Assembly (NCBI RefSeq): GCF_000307775.2
Contig: NZ_KK020676.1
Coordinates: forward strand, 1,524,576-1,588,575
DNA from: Stutzerimonas stutzeri KOS6
GTDB taxonomy: Bacteria > Pseudomonadota > Gammaproteobacteria > Pseudomonadales > Pseudomonadaceae
Reading direction: 5' to 3'
DNA: 64,000 nt
Below the pieces are notes generated by a model. It worked only from the letters and a program-made list of their open reading frames with translations. It made no database searches and was not told the DNA's origin. The position numbers and the translations under genes were made by a program. Shown in pieces: positions 36,821 to 46,783 of the stretch; positions within the stretch are counted from its first letter, which is position 1, and each line of letters starts with the position of its first letter.

Positions 36821-38335
36821 ATGCTCGAACATTACGTCAAGAAGATCCTCACCTCCCGCGTCTACGACGTCGCCATCGAAACCCCGCTGCAGCCCGCCCG
36901 CCAGCTTTCCGAGCGTATCGGCAACCAGATTCTGCTCAAGCGCGAGGATCTGCAGCCGGTGTTCTCCTTCAAGGTCCGTGGTGCCTACAACAAGCTGGCG
37001 CAACTGTCGCCCGAGGAACTGGCGCGCGGTGTGGTCACGGCCTCGGCCGGCAATCACGCGCAGGGCGTTGCGCTGGCGGCCAAGCAGCTGGGGATCAAGG
37101 CGACCATCGTCATGCCGCGTACCACGCCGGAGCTGAAGGTCCAGGGCGTGCGCGCCCGCGGCGGCAAGGTGGTGCTGCATGGCGATGCCTTTCCCGAGGC
37201 GCTGGCCTACTCGCTGAAGCTGGTGGAAGAGAAGGGCTACGTCTACATCCATCCCTACGACGATCCCGACGTGATCGCCGGCCAGGGCACGGTGGCGATG
37301 GAAATCCTGCGCCAGCACCAGGGACCGATCGATGCCATCTTCGTGCCGGTGGGCGGCGGCGGGCTGGTGGCCGGCATCGCTGCCTACGTGAAATACCTCT
37401 ATCCGCAGATCCGGGTGATCGGAGTCGAGCCGGACGACTCCAACTGCCTGCAGGCAGCCATGGCGGCCGGTGAGCGCGTGGTGCTCGAGCAGGTCGGGCT
37501 GTTCGCCGATGGCGTGGCGGTGGCGCAGATCGGCCAGCACACCTTCGATATCTGCAAGCAGCATGTCGACGAGGTGATCACCGTCAGTACCGACGAGATC
37601 TGCGCTGCGATCAAGGACATCTACGACGACACCCGCTCGATCACCGAGCCGGCCGGTGCGCTGGCCGTGGCCGGGATCAAGAAATACGTCGAGCGCGATG
37701 GCGTCAGTGGCCGGGTGCTGGTGGGCATCGATTCCGGTGCGAACGTCAATTTCGATCGCTTGCGCCACGTCGCCGAGCGTGCCGAACTGGGCGAGAAGCG
37801 CGAGGCGATCATCGCTGTGACCATTCCCGAGCAGCCGGGCAGCTTCAAGGCCTTCTGCGAAGCCATCGGCAAGCGGCAGATCACCGAGTTCAACTACCGC
37901 TACCACACCGACCGCGAGGCGCACATCTTCGTCGGCGTGCAGACCCATCCGGAGAGCGACCCGCGCGCGGCGCTGGTCCAGGGGCTGCGCGACAAGGGCT
38001 TTCCGGTCCTCGACCTGACCGACAACGAGCTGGCCAAGCTGCACACACGGCACATGGTCGGCGGCCATGCGGCCGGGGTCAGCGACGAGATGGTGCTGCG
38101 CTTCGAGTTTCCCGAGCGACCCGGAGCGCTGTTCAACTTCCTCAACAAGCTGGGCGGGCGCTGGAACATCTCCATGTTCCACTACCGCAACCACGGTGCA
38201 GCCGATGGTCGGGTGGTTGTCGGCTTGCAGGTGCCCACCGGCGAGCGCCATCTGGTGCCGGCGGCGCTGGACAAGATCGGCTACCGCTACTGGGACGAAA
38301 GCGAGAATCCGGCCTACAAGCTGTTTCTCGGCTAA
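36821..38335 (+). CDS. ilvA: Threonine ammonia-lyase, biosynthetic
   Basis: 504 residues from ATG 36821 ([20 protein letters not shown]), the family N-terminus; upstream in-frame starts are rejected. First step of isoleucine synthesis, threonine to 2-oxobutyrate. PLP lysine in [22 protein letters not shown], the phosphate-binding GGGGL ([11 protein letters not shown]), then two ACT-like regulatory domains (about 325-500) that bind isoleucine and valine. Complete regulatory region, so allosterically controlled. Same rpiA/ilvA arrangement as in other pseudomonads. Confidence 0.98.
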   Translation: MLEHYVKKILTSRVYDVAIETPLQPARQLSERIGNQILLKREDLQPVFSFKVRGAYNKLAQLSPEELARGVVTASAGNHAQGVALAAKQLGIKATIVMPRTTPELKVQGVRARGGKVVLHGDAFPEALAYSLKLVEEKGYVYIHPYDDPDVIAGQGTVAMEILRQHQGPIDAIFVPVGGGGLVAGIAAYVKYLYPQIRVIGVEPDDSNCLQAAMAAGERVVLEQVGLFADGVAVAQIGQHTFDICKQHVDEVITVSTDEICAAIKDIYDDTRSITEPAGALAVAGIKKYVERDGVSGRVLVGIDSGANVNFDRLRHVAERAELGEKREAIIAVTIPEQPGSFKAFCEAIGKRQITEFNYRYHTDREAHIFVGVQTHPESDPRAALVQGLRDKGFPVLDLTDNELAKLHTRHMVGGHAAGVSDEMVLRFEFPERPGALFNFLNKLGGRWNISMFHYRNHGAADGRVVVGLQVPTGERHLVPAALDKIGYRYWDESENPAYKLFLG

Positions 38336-38355
38336 GCGAACTCAAAGGAAGGCAA

Positions 38356-38784
38356 ATGGACCACTACCTCACCCTCAGAATCATTCATGGCGCGACTGCA
38401 GTGCTGTTGCTGCTGGGTGTCATCGTGCATCTGCTGATGCTGTGGAAGGCCGGCCGCGGCAGCGACCAGGCCGTGCTGCAACGCAAGCTGCAGCGCACCC
38501 GCCGTATGTCGCTGCCGTTGCTCGCCGTGATCGGCCTGTCGCTGCCGGTGACCGGTTGGTGGCTGACGCACCTGGCCGGCCTGCCGCTGGGACAGCTGTG
38601 GCTGCTGGCCAGCTCCGTGCTGTTCCTGGCGCTGATTCCGCTGGTCCTGCTGCTGGCCGGTCGCCTCGCCGCCTGGCAGGCGCCGGGCAGCACAACGGCG
38701 GGACGCAATGCCGGCATCTACGCCGTGCTGATCCTGCTGCTGTTGCTGGCGATCACCGCGCTGATGGGGGCCAAGCCAGTCTGA
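38356..38784 (+). CDS. DUF2269-like integral membrane protein
   Basis: 142 residues with four predicted helices: 9-29 (GATAVLLLLGVIVHLLMLW), 50-70 (MSLPLLAVIGLSLPVTGWWL), 78-102 (LWLLASSVLFLALIPLVLLLAG), 118-138 (AGIYAVLILLLLLAITALMG). The early H and a WWLTHLAGLPL segment fit the DUF2269 family, a small inner-membrane protein of unknown function. It starts 20 bp after ilvA and probably shares its transcript. Confidence 0.78.
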   Translation: MDHYLTLRIIHGATAVLLLLGVIVHLLMLWKAGRGSDQAVLQRKLQRTRRMSLPLLAVIGLSLPVTGWWLTHLAGLPLGQLWLLASSVLFLALIPLVLLLAGRLAAWQAPGSTTAGRNAGIYAVLILLLLLAITALMGAKPV

Positions 38785-38818
38785 GATCGGGCGGCGCTGA
38801 ACGGAGCCTCGGCTTGCC

Positions 38819-39472
38819 TCAGCGCAGCGAGATGATCTGCCAGCCGCGCTCCGTGGCGATCTGGCGCAGGATCGGGTCCGGGTCCACCGCCACCGGATGG
38901 GTCACGCGCTGCAGCAACGGCAGGTCATTGCGCGAATCGCTGTAGAAGTAGCTGCCTTCCAGGGATTGCTCGGTTTCCGCGAGCCAGCGCTCGATCCGCT
39001 GGACCTTGCCTTCCTGAAAGCAGGGAATGTCGGTCAGGCGTCCGGTGTAGCGGCCATCATGCATCTCGCACTCGGTCGCCAGCAGGGTGTCGACGCCCAG
39101 TCGCGCGGCGATCGGGCCGGTGATGAAGCGGTTGGTGGCAGTGATGATCACCACCTTGTCGCCGGCTTGCAGATGCTGGCGCAGCAGCGCCTCGCCCTTG
39201 CTCAGCACGATCGGCTCGATGAAATCGCGCATGAACTCCTCGTGCCACTGCTGCAGCTGCGGCATTTCGCTGCGGCCGAGCAGTTCCTGGCAGAAATTCT
39301 GGTACGCATGCACGTCGAGGTTGCCGGCCAGGTAGTCCTGATAGAAGGCGTCGTTGCGAGCCTTGTAGCTGCTTGCATCGACGATCCCGCGCTGGCACAG
39401 GTATTCGCCCCAGGCGTGGTCGCTGTCACCAGCCAGCAGGGTATTGTCGAGATCGAATAGGGCCAGGCGCAC
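38819..39472 (-). CDS. HAD-IB family phosphatase
   Basis: 217 residues. HAD motifs: [16 protein letters not shown] (nucleophile Asp7, acid Asp9), [30 protein letters not shown] and [16 protein letters not shown]. The C1 cap (about 15-85) places it in the SerB-like IB subfamily. In pseudomonads the gene at this position next to rppH is variously annotated as phosphoserine- or histidinol-phosphatase-like; substrate cannot be settled from sequence. Divergent from rppH. Confidence 0.93.
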   Translation of the reverse strand: MRLALFDLDNTLLAGDSDHAWGEYLCQRGIVDASSYKARNDAFYQDYLAGNLDVHAYQNFCQELLGRSEMPQLQQWHEEFMRDFIEPIVLSKGEALLRQHLQAGDKVVIITATNRFITGPIAARLGVDTLLATECEMHDGRYTGRLTDIPCFQEGKVQRIERWLAETEQSLEGSYFYSDSRNDLPLLQRVTHPVAVDPDPILRQIATERGWQIISLR

Positions 39473-39657
39473 GGTCGGTTTTCCTCAAGGATGATCAGGT
39501 CGGTGCCAAGCATAACGGTTAGGCCTGCCGGCGGGCAGTCTCGACGCAGCTGGTCGCTGGCGTCGCAGGCACTGGCTGAATGGCGGCTTGCCGCGCTTTC
39601 GGCTTGTCGCGGTTTTGTGGAACAATGCCGCGACATGCGTCTGCGAGGTTGTATGCC

Positions 39658-40137
39658 GTGATCGATTCCGATGGTTTTCGCCCCAATGTCGGCATCATCC
39701 TGACCAATGATGTCGGTCAGGTGCTGTGGGCCAGGCGGATCAATCAGGACGCCTGGCAGTTCCCGCAGGGGGGCATCAATGCCCGTGAGGCGCCGGAAGA
39801 AGCGCTGTTTCGCGAACTCAACGAAGAAGTCGGCCTGGAAGAGCAGGATGTGAAGATCCTCGCCTGCACCCGTGGCTGGTTGCGCTATCGTCTGCCGCAG
39901 CGTCTGGTGCGTACCCACAGCCAGCCGTTGTGCATCGGCCAGAAACAGAAGTGGTTCCTGCTGCGCCTGACCGGTGCCGAAGAACGTGTGCGCATGGACC
40001 TGACCGGCAAGCCGGAGTTCGACGGCTGGCGCTGGGTCAGCTACTGGTACCCGCTGGGGCAGGTGGTCACCTTCAAGCGCGAGGTCTATCGTCGCGCACT
40101 TAAAGAACTCGCACCGCGTTTGCCGGTGCGGGACTGA
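39658..40137 (+). CDS. rppH: RNA pyrophosphohydrolase RppH
   Basis: 159 residues from GTG 39658 ([18 protein letters not shown]) with GAGG upstream; this gives the normal RppH length, unlike longer in-frame ATG readings. Nudix box [23 protein letters not shown] intact. Removes pyrophosphate from 5' triphosphate mRNA to start RNase E-dependent decay. Followed 24 bp later by ptsP, the usual rppH-ptsP pair. Confidence 0.97.
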   Translation: MIDSDGFRPNVGIILTNDVGQVLWARRINQDAWQFPQGGINAREAPEEALFRELNEEVGLEEQDVKILACTRGWLRYRLPQRLVRTHSQPLCIGQKQKWFLLRLTGAEERVRMDLTGKPEFDGWRWVSYWYPLGQVVTFKREVYRRALKELAPRLPVRD

Positions 40138-40161
40138 GATTCGGGGAGAAAGCCTCTGAGC

Positions 40162-42435
40162 ATGCTCGGCACGCTGCGCAAGATTGTCCAGGAAGTGAAT
40201 GCCGCCAAGGACCTCAAGGCGGCGTTGGGCATCATCGTGCTGAGAGTCAGGGAGGCCATGGGCAGCCAGGTCTGCTCGGTCTATCTGCTCGATCCGGAAA
40301 CCGAGCGTTTCGTCCTGATGGCCACCGAAGGGCTCAACAAGCGCGCCATCGGCAAGGTCAGCATGGCGCCCAACGAGGGCCTGGTGGGCCTGGTCGGCAC
40401 CCGTGAGGAGCCGCTCAACCTCGAGCATGCTTCCGAACATCCGCGCTATCGCTACTTCGCCGAAACCGGCGAGGAGCGTTATGCCTCCTTCCTCGGCGCG
40501 CCGATCATCCACCATCGGCGGGTGATGGGAGTGCTGGTCATCCAGCAGAAGGAGCGCCGCCAGTTCGACGAGGGAGAGGAAGCCTTCCTGGTGACCATGA
40601 GTGCCCAGCTCGCCGGCGTCATCGCCCATGCCGAGGCGACCGGCTCGATCCGTGGCCTTGGCCGGCAGGGCAAGGGCATCCAGGAAACCCGTTTCATCGG
40701 CATTCCTGGCGCGCCGGGCGCGGCGGTCGGGACGGCGCTGGTGGTACTGCCGCCGGCCGATCTGGATGTGGTGCCGGACAAGCACGTCGACAACATCGAG
40801 GCCGAGTTGGCGCTGTTCGAAGCCGCGCTGGAGGCTGTGCGTGGCGACATGCGCAATCTCTCCGAGAAACTCGCCACGCAGATGCGCAAGGAAGAGCGCG
40901 CACTGTTCGACGTGTACCTGATGATGCTCGACGACTCGGCCCTCGGTGGCGAGGTCAGCAAGGTGATCCGTACCGGTCAGTGGGCGCAGGGCGCGCTGCG
41001 GCAGGTGGTTACCGAGCATGTGCGGCGCTTCGAAATGATGGACGACGCCTATCTGCGCGAGCGGGCGTCGGACGTCAAGGACATCGGCCGGCGCCTGCTT
41101 GCCTATCTGCAGGAAGCCCGCCAGCAGACCCTGACCTATCCCGACAAGACCATCCTGGTCAGCGAGGAGCTGTCACCGGCGATGCTTGGCGAAGTGCCCG
41201 AAGGCAAGCTGGTGGGCATGGTTTCCGTACTCGGCTCGAGCAACTCCCACGTTGCCATTCTCGCCCGCGCCATGGGCATTCCCACGGTGATGGGGGCGGT
41301 GGACCTGCCGTACTCCAAGGTCGATGGCATCGAGCTGATCATCGACGGTTACCGCGGCGAGATCATCACCAACCCCGGCAAGGTGCTGCGTGAGCAGTAC
41401 GAGGTGCTCGCCGAGCAGGAGCGCCAGCTCTCCGAGGGGCTCGACGTGCTGCGCGAGTTGCCCTGCGAGACCACCGACGGCCATCGCATACCACTCTGGG
41501 TCAATACCGGGCTGCTTGCCGATGTGGTGCGTGCTCAGGAGCGTGGCGCCGAGGGCGTTGGCCTGTATCGCACCGAAGTGCCATTCATGCTCAAGGAGCG
41601 CTTTCCCAGCGAGAAGGAGCAGATGGCGATCTACCGCGAGCAGCTGGAAGCTTTCCACCCGCTGCCGGTAACCATGCGCAGTCTCGATATCGGCGGTGAC
41701 AAGTGCCTGCCGTATTTCCCGATCAAGGAAGAAAACCCCTTCCTCGGCTGGCGCGGTATCCGCGTCACCCTCGATCATCCCGAGATCTTCCTGCTGCAGA
41801 CCCGCGCCATGCTCAAGGCCAGCGCCGGGCTCGACAACCTGCGCATCCTGCTGCCGATGATTTCCGGCATCCGCGAGCTGGAGGAGGCGCTGCATCTGAT
41901 CCACCGTGCCTGGTGCGAGGTGCGCGACGAGGGGCTGGACGTGATCATGCCGCCGGTCGGCGTGATGATCGAGGTGCCCGCGGCGGTCTACCTGACCCGT
42001 GAGCTGGCGCGCATGGCGGACTTCATTTCGGTCGGCTCCAACGACCTGACGCAGTATCTGCTGGCGGTCGACCGCAACAACCCGCGCGTCGCCGATCTCT
42101 ACGACTACCTGCATCCCGCCGTGCTCGAAGCATTGCAGCGGGTGGTCAAGGAGGCCCATAGCGAGGGCAAGCCGGTGAGCATCTGTGGCGAAATGGCCGG
42201 AGATCCGGCAGCGGCCATGCTGCTACTGGCCATGGGTTTCGACAGTCTGTCGATGAACGCCACCAACCTGCCCAAGGTGAAGTGGCTGCTACGCCAGGTC
42301 AGCATGGATGCCGCCCAGCAGCTGCTGGCGCGGGTCATGCTCCTGGACAGCCCGCAGGTCATCCACAGTACGGTCCAGCTGACCTTGCGCAACCTTGGCC
42401 TGAGCAAGCTGATCAATCCCTCCGCGGCGGTCTGA
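40162..42435 (+). CDS. ptsP: Phosphoenolpyruvate-protein phosphotransferase PtsP (EI-Ntr)
   Basis: 757 residues. GAF domain at about 15-150 (ALGIIVLRVREAMGSQVCSVYLLDPETERFVL), PEP-utiliser N domain from GIPGAPGAAVGTALVV, phosphohistidine in GSSNSHVAILARAMGIPT, and the TIM-barrel with GLYRTEVPFM, SLDIGGDKCLPYF, SVGSNDLTQYLLAVDRNN and catalytic Cys in SICGEMAGD. First enzyme of the nitrogen phosphotransfer chain (PtsP-NPr-PtsN) that links PEP and glutamine status to sigma-54-associated and potassium control. Start ATG behind GGGGAGAAAG. Confidence 0.98.
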   Translation: MLGTLRKIVQEVNAAKDLKAALGIIVLRVREAMGSQVCSVYLLDPETERFVLMATEGLNKRAIGKVSMAPNEGLVGLVGTREEPLNLEHASEHPRYRYFAETGEERYASFLGAPIIHHRRVMGVLVIQQKERRQFDEGEEAFLVTMSAQLAGVIAHAEATGSIRGLGRQGKGIQETRFIGIPGAPGAAVGTALVVLPPADLDVVPDKHVDNIEAELALFEAALEAVRGDMRNLSEKLATQMRKEERALFDVYLMMLDDSALGGEVSKVIRTGQWAQGALRQVVTEHVRRFEMMDDAYLRERASDVKDIGRRLLAYLQEARQQTLTYPDKTILVSEELSPAMLGEVPEGKLVGMVSVLGSSNSHVAILARAMGIPTVMGAVDLPYSKVDGIELIIDGYRGEIITNPGKVLREQYEVLAEQERQLSEGLDVLRELPCETTDGHRIPLWVNTGLLADVVRAQERGAEGVGLYRTEVPFMLKERFPSEKEQMAIYREQLEAFHPLPVTMRSLDIGGDKCLPYFPIKEENPFLGWRGIRVTLDHPEIFLLQTRAMLKASAGLDNLRILLPMISGIRELEEALHLIHRAWCEVRDEGLDVIMPPVGVMIEVPAAVYLTRELARMADFISVGSNDLTQYLLAVDRNNPRVADLYDYLHPAVLEALQRVVKEAHSEGKPVSICGEMAGDPAAAMLLLAMGFDSLSMNATNLPKVKWLLRQVSMDAAQQLLARVMLLDSPQVIHSTVQLTLRNLGLSKLINPSAAV

Positions 42436-42450
42436 GCCGCGGCTCGCCGT

Positions 42451-43206
42451 TCAGCGCGATGGCGGGTGGCGGTAGCGTACTTCTCCCAGCAGACCTGGCG
42501 GACCGAAACTGCGTTCGACGATTTCCAGGGCGCCGTCGGCATGGCGGATCAGTGCGGTACTGGCCCGTGTGCCATAGTCCGCACTGGCGATGAAAATGCT
42601 CGACAGTCGCCGCTCCCACTCCAGCGGTACACCGGTCTGCGGCAGTTCATGGTCGGCCGCTGGATGGGGGTCGGCGAGCAGCATCAGCAACCGCTCCGGG
42701 GCCGGCTGGTCGAGTTCGTCGGCTAGTGCTTCGCGGGCTTTCTTCAGTTTGGGCCAGGGCGTGTTCAGCGCCGCGTTGGAGAGCCCGTAGACGCCGCTTT
42801 CGAGCGCTTGCGGCCTGCCTGTATGAGCGTTCAGGTACCACAGCTCGTTACGATCACCGAGCAGCAGGTTGAACCCGGCATACTCGTCGCGGTGGTCGGC
42901 CAGCGCGGCGACGTAGTCCCCTGGCGACTGCTGGCCACGCAGGAACCGCTCGGGCAGTTCGCCGCGCGAACGGCGGCCGGCCGGTTGTCCGGGCGCGCGG
43001 ATGTTGGTCACCGCGGCGAAGCGGCCGTCGGCGGTTGCGGCCATCCACGTCCCGCCAGCCTGCAGGTCACGCCCACCGATGATCCAGGGCGCATCCTCCC
43101 AGGGAGCCAATGGCAGGCTAGGGCGGGCGTGGAATTCGTCGCGGTTGGCGGCGACCACCAGCGGCTGGGCGTGGCCGGGACGCCAGGCGAAAACGATCAG
43201 GCACAT
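42451..43206 (-). CDS. NRDE (TANGO2-like) family protein
   Basis: 251 residues starting MCLIVFAWRPGHAQPLVVAANRDEFHARPS: the Cys2 and NRDE signature define the family. Further blocks: GGRDLQAGGTWMAATADGRFAAVTNIRAP, GFNLLLGDRNELWYLNAHTG, VYGLSNAALNTPWPKLKKAREAL, SSIFIASADYGTRASTALI. Ntn-hydrolase-like fold; TANGO2 relatives are linked to haem handling, but the bacterial role is unproven. Convergent with ptsP, 15 bp apart, and divergent from the TauE-like gene. Confidence 0.9.
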   Translation of the reverse strand: MCLIVFAWRPGHAQPLVVAANRDEFHARPSLPLAPWEDAPWIIGGRDLQAGGTWMAATADGRFAAVTNIRAPGQPAGRRSRGELPERFLRGQQSPGDYVAALADHRDEYAGFNLLLGDRNELWYLNAHTGRPQALESGVYGLSNAALNTPWPKLKKAREALADELDQPAPERLLMLLADPHPAADHELPQTGVPLEWERRLSSIFIASADYGTRASTALIRHADGALEIVERSFGPPGLLGEVRYRHPPSR

Positions 43207-43228
43207 AGGGAGCCGGAAAAGCCGTCGA

Positions 43229-43354
43229 GGGCTGGAGGCTAGACGAAAACCCAGGGGCTGCGCCAGCAGGTGATGCAGTCAGGGTCCCATGCCTCGCAAC
43301 CGGCAACAGTAGCGGATGATTTTTCGCAAAGCCTCCAGCCCCAGCCTCCAGCCC
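43229..43354. repeat. Repeated word AGCCTCCAGCCC in inverted and direct orientation
   Basis: GGGCTGGAGGCT at 43229-43240 is the exact inverse of AGCCTCCAGCCC, which occurs twice in tandem at 43330-43341 and 43343-43354. It fills the 192-bp spacer between the divergent NRDE and TauE-like genes, where no other signal is clear. Confidence 0.5.
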
Positions 43355-43398
43355 GATTTTCAGCTAACATGCCGCTTTGTTTCGCCGGGACGGGGCAC

Positions 43399-44181
43399 AT
43401 GGAGTTTCTGCTGTATCTGCTGCTGGGCGGCTTCGCCGGCTTGCTGGCCGGGCTGTTCGGCGTTGGCGGCGGGCTGATCATCGTGCCGGTGCTGGTATTC
43501 AGTTTCAGTGCCCAGGGCTTTTCGCAGGAGATCCTCACCCACCTGGCGGTTGGAACGTCGCTGGCGACCATCGTCTTCACCTCGGTCAACTCGATTCTCA
43601 CCCATCATCGCCTGGGCGCCGTGCGCTGGCCGACGGTGCTCTGGATGACCTTCGGCATCCTGCTCGGCGCGGCGCTGGGCAGCCTGACCGCGGCAGCGAT
43701 CCAGGGGCCGATGCTGCAGAAGATCATCGGCGTGTTCGCCCTGGCGATGGCGCTGCAGATGGGACTCGATCTACGACCGAAGGCCACTGGCCACGCGCCG
43801 GGACGACCGGAGCTGTCGCTGGTCGGCGTGGTGATCGGCTGGGCCTCGGCGATTTTCGGCATCGGTGGCGGCTCGCTGTCGGTGCCCTACCTGACCTGGC
43901 GCAGTGTGCCGATGCAGCAGGCAGTGGCGACCTCGGCGGCCTGCGGTCTGCCGATCGCCATCGCCGGGGCGCTGAGTTTCATGGTGGTCGGCTGGCACGA
44001 GCCGCAGCTGCCGGACTGGAGCCTGGGTTTCGTCTATCTGCCGGCCATGCTGGGTATCGCCGCCACCAGCATGTTCTTTGCACGGCTCGGCGCGACGCTG
44101 GCGCACCGGCTGTCGGCCAAGGTTTTGAAACGGCTGTTCGCTCTGCTGTTGCTGAGCGTCGGCATCAATTTTCTGGTTTGA
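43399..44181 (+). CDS. Sulfite exporter TauE/SafE family permease
   Basis: 260 residues from ATG 43399 (MEFLLYLLLGGFAGLLAGLFGVGGGLIIVPVL) after GGACGGGG; a longer frame start at 43270 would add an unsupported hydrophilic stretch. Eight or so membrane helices; two family motifs GLFGVGGGLIIVPVL near the N-terminus and IFGIGGGSLSVPYLTW in the second half. Exports small sulfur- or organic anions; substrate unknown. Ten bp before lgt, so probably in one transcript with it. Confidence 0.93.
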   Translation: MEFLLYLLLGGFAGLLAGLFGVGGGLIIVPVLVFSFSAQGFSQEILTHLAVGTSLATIVFTSVNSILTHHRLGAVRWPTVLWMTFGILLGAALGSLTAAAIQGPMLQKIIGVFALAMALQMGLDLRPKATGHAPGRPELSLVGVVIGWASAIFGIGGGSLSVPYLTWRSVPMQQAVATSAACGLPIAIAGALSFMVVGWHEPQLPDWSLGFVYLPAMLGIAATSMFFARLGATLAHRLSAKVLKRLFALLLLSVGINFLV

Positions 44182-44191
44182 GGAGTAACCG

Positions 44192-44992
44192 ATGCTGCCC
44201 TATCCGCAGATCGATCCGGTGGCGATATCCATCGGCCCCTTGCAGATTCACTGGTACGGCCTGATGTATCTGATCGGCATCGGCGGTGCCTGGTGGCTGG
44301 CCTCGTTGCGGGTGCAGCGCTTCGCACCCGAATGGTCGAAGGACAAGCTGTCCGACCTGGTGTTCTGGGTGGCGATGGGCGTGATCGTCGGGGGGCGGCT
44401 GGGTTACGTGCTGTTCTACGATCTGGCCGCCTACGTCCATCAGCCGAGCCTGATCCTGCAGGTGTGGAAGGGCGGCATGTCGTTCCATGGCGGTTTGATC
44501 GGCGTGCTGCTGTGCAGCTGGATCTTCGCCCGGCGCAACGGCAAGAGCTTCTTCGAACTGATGGACTTCATCGCGCCGTTCGTGCCGATCGGCCTCGGTG
44601 CCGGGCGCATCGGCAACTTCATCAATGCCGAGCTGTGGGGCAAGGCCAGCGATGTGCCCTGGGCGATGGTCTTTCCGACCGATCCGCAGCAGCTGGCTCG
44701 GCACCCGTCGCAGCTCTACCAGTTCGCCCTGGAAGGGGTGGCGCTGTTCGTCATCCTCTGGCTTTACTCGCGCAAGCCGCGGCCGACCATGGCGGTGTCC
44801 GGGCTGTTCGCGGTGTGCTACGGCATCTTCCGCTTCATCGTCGAGTTCGTCCGCGTGCCGGACGCGCAGCTGGGTTATCTGGCGTTCGGCTGGCTGACCA
44901 TGGGCCAGGTGCTCTGCGTGCCCATGGTTCTGCTGGGCGTCGGCATGATCGCCTGGGCCTATCGCCGCGACGCGACCAAGGCCGTGGTCTGA
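44192..44992 (+). CDS. lgt: Prolipoprotein diacylglyceryl transferase
   Basis: 266 residues, seven membrane helices. Transfers diacylglycerol from phosphatidylglycerol to the lipobox cysteine of prolipoproteins. Signatures: [38 protein letters not shown], the Lgt motif [17 protein letters not shown], and the terminal [12 protein letters not shown]. Essential in most Gram-negatives. Upstream GAGGAG gives a good start; thyA follows. Confidence 0.98.
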   Translation: MLPYPQIDPVAISIGPLQIHWYGLMYLIGIGGAWWLASLRVQRFAPEWSKDKLSDLVFWVAMGVIVGGRLGYVLFYDLAAYVHQPSLILQVWKGGMSFHGGLIGVLLCSWIFARRNGKSFFELMDFIAPFVPIGLGAGRIGNFINAELWGKASDVPWAMVFPTDPQQLARHPSQLYQFALEGVALFVILWLYSRKPRPTMAVSGLFAVCYGIFRFIVEFVRVPDAQLGYLAFGWLTMGQVLCVPMVLLGVGMIAWAYRRDATKAVV

Positions 44993-45007
44993 TCCGCCAG
45001 GGAGCGC

Positions 45008-45034
45008 GGCTTGTCGCCATGAGGGCGACAAGCC
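45008..45034. terminator. Hairpin between lgt and thyA
   Basis: Perfect 11-bp stem GGCTTGTCGCC / GGCGACAAGCC, loop ATGAG, followed by GGCCCCGGCC and TTTT. Likely ends much of the lgt transcript, or folds in the thyA leader. Confidence 0.6.
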
Positions 45035-45100
45035 GGCCCCGGCCTTTTACTATTCGCGCAGCCTTTTCACCGCGCTTCGGCGCCCGCTTCGAGTCAATCG

Positions 45101-45895
45101 ATGAAACAGTATCTCGACCTGATGCGCCACGTGCGCGAACACGGCACCTTCAAGACCGACCGCACCGGCACCGGCACCTACAGCGTGTTCGGCCATCAGA
45201 TGCGCTTCGACCTGGCCGAAGGCTTTCCGCTGGTCACCACCAAGAAGTGTCACCTGAAATCCATCATCCACGAGCTGCTGTGGTTCCTTCAGGGCGACAC
45301 CAACATCAAGTACCTGCAGGAAAACGGCGTACGCATCTGGGATGAGTGGGCCGACGAGAACGGCGAGCTGGGCCCGGTCTACGGCTACCAGTGGCGTTCG
45401 TGGCCGGCACCGAACGGTGAATCCATCGACCAGATCGCCAACCTGCTGGCGATGATCAGGAAGAATCCGGACTCGCGTCGCCTTATCGTCTCGGCCTGGA
45501 ACCCGGCGCTGGTCGAGCAGATGGCGCTGCCGCCGTGCCATGCGTTGTTCCAGTTCTACGTCGCCGACGGCAAGCTCAGCTGCCAGCTGTACCAGCGCTC
45601 GGCCGACATCTTCCTCGGCGTGCCCTTCAACATCGCCAGCTACGCGCTGCTGACGCTGATGGTGGCGCAGGTCTGCGACCTGCAGCCGGGCGAGTTCATC
45701 TGGAGTGGCGGCGATTGCCATCTGTACGCCAACCATCTGGAGCAGGCCGACCTGCAGCTGACCCGCGAGCCGCTGCCGCTGCCGACCATGAAGCTCAATC
45801 CGGACGTCAAGGACCTGTTCGCCTTCCGCTTCGAGGACTTCGAACTGGTCGGCTACGAAGCGCATCCGCACATCAAGGCGCCCGTCGCCGTCTGA
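45101..45895 (+). CDS. thyA: Thymidylate synthase
   Basis: 264 residues, the E. coli ThyA length. Methylates dUMP to dTMP with methylenetetrahydrofolate. Visible: [18 protein letters not shown], the catalytic cysteine in [31 protein letters not shown] and dUMP-binding Arg ([12 protein letters not shown]). Same lgt-thyA order as in other pseudomonads. Its stop is followed by a separate inverted repeat (45901-45929). Confidence 0.99.
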   Translation: MKQYLDLMRHVREHGTFKTDRTGTGTYSVFGHQMRFDLAEGFPLVTTKKCHLKSIIHELLWFLQGDTNIKYLQENGVRIWDEWADENGELGPVYGYQWRSWPAPNGESIDQIANLLAMIRKNPDSRRLIVSAWNPALVEQMALPPCHALFQFYVADGKLSCQLYQRSADIFLGVPFNIASYALLTLMVAQVCDLQPGEFIWSGGDCHLYANHLEQADLQLTREPLPLPTMKLNPDVKDLFAFRFEDFELVGYEAHPHIKAPVAV

Positions 45896-45900
45896 CTTTG

Positions 45901-45929
45901 GTCGGGTTTGCCGTTGCGGATAACCCGAC
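45901..45929. repeat. Inverted repeat upstream of the orphan parA gene
   Basis: GTCGGGTT / AACCCGAC, 8-bp arms with a 13-base spacer, starting 6 bp after the thyA stop and ending 55 bp before the parA ATG. Could be a weak thyA terminator (no T-run) or an operator for the parA gene. Confidence 0.45.
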
Positions 45930-45983
45930 TGTCACATTAGCCGTATAGACTCGACCGCTCAGGGATACTTTGGGAGGCGAGTC

Positions 45984-46757
45984 ATGCGCAGGGTCGTGTT
46001 CAATCAGAAGGGCGGTGTCGGCAAGTCGAGCATCGCCTGCAACCTGGCAGCGGTCAGCGCATCGCAGGGTTATCGCACGCTGGTGGTGGATCTCGATGCC
46101 CAGGCCAACTCCACGCATTACCTGACCGGACTGACCGGTGATGACGTTCCCACCGGCATCGCCGACTTCTTCAAGCAGATCCTCGCCGGCGGTACGGCTG
46201 GCAAGAAGGCGCGCCCGCCGATCCTGGAAACCGCCTTCGACAACCTGCACCTGATCAGCGCCACCGCCGAGCTGGCTGACCTGCAGCCCAAGCTGGAGGC
46301 CAAGCACAAGATCAACAAGCTGCGCAAACTGCTCGAAGTCCTCGCCGAAGATTACGATCGAATCTACCTCGATACGCCGCCCGCGCTGAACTTCTACACC
46401 GTGTCGGCACTGATCGCTGCCGATCGCTGCCTGATTCCTTTCGACTGCGACAGCTTCTCGCGGCAGGCGCTATACGGCCTGCTGGGGGAGATCGAAGAGT
46501 TGAAGGAAGACCACAACGAGACGCTCGAGGTCGAGGGCATCGTGGTCAACCAGTTCCAGCCACGGGCCGCGTTGCCGCAGCAGATGATCGACGAACTGCT
46601 GAGCGAAGGACTGCCGGTGCTGCCGGTCAACCTGATGAGTTCGGTGAAGATGCGCGAGTCGCACCAGGCCTGCATGCCGCTGGTCTACCTGGATCCTCGG
46701 CACAAGTTGAGCCAGCAGTTCGTCGAGCTGCACGACCTGCTCGAAGCGAACGGCTGA
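45984..46757 (+). CDS. Orphan ParA-family ATPase
   Basis: 257 residues. Deviant Walker A KGGVGKSSIACNLA (residues 9-22), switch I LVVDLDAQANST, Walker B-like IYLDTPPALNFYT. No N-terminal HTH, so a type Ib-like or MinD-like ATPase. No parB-like gene is adjacent. The end carries EVEGIVVNQFQPRAALPQQMIDELLSEGLPVLPVNLMSSVKMRESHQACMPLVYLDPRHKL, a conserved pattern in Pseudomonas chromosomal orphan ParAs; role probably in positioning some protein complex, not plasmid partition. Convergent with the liv operon, 26 bp apart. Confidence 0.85.
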   Translation: MRRVVFNQKGGVGKSSIACNLAAVSASQGYRTLVVDLDAQANSTHYLTGLTGDDVPTGIADFFKQILAGGTAGKKARPPILETAFDNLHLISATAELADLQPKLEAKHKINKLRKLLEVLAEDYDRIYLDTPPALNFYTVSALIAADRCLIPFDCDSFSRQALYGLLGEIEELKEDHNETLEVEGIVVNQFQPRAALPQQMIDELLSEGLPVLPVNLMSSVKMRESHQACMPLVYLDPRHKLSQQFVELHDLLEANG

Positions 46758-46783
46758 AGCGGCCCGGACTGCGCCTGGCGGCT

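Noticed and set aside
36665..38251. Apparent N-terminal extension of RpiA giving a 752-residue fusion
   Set aside because: The extension is antisense to ilvA; the normal RpiA start at 36664 gives the family length.
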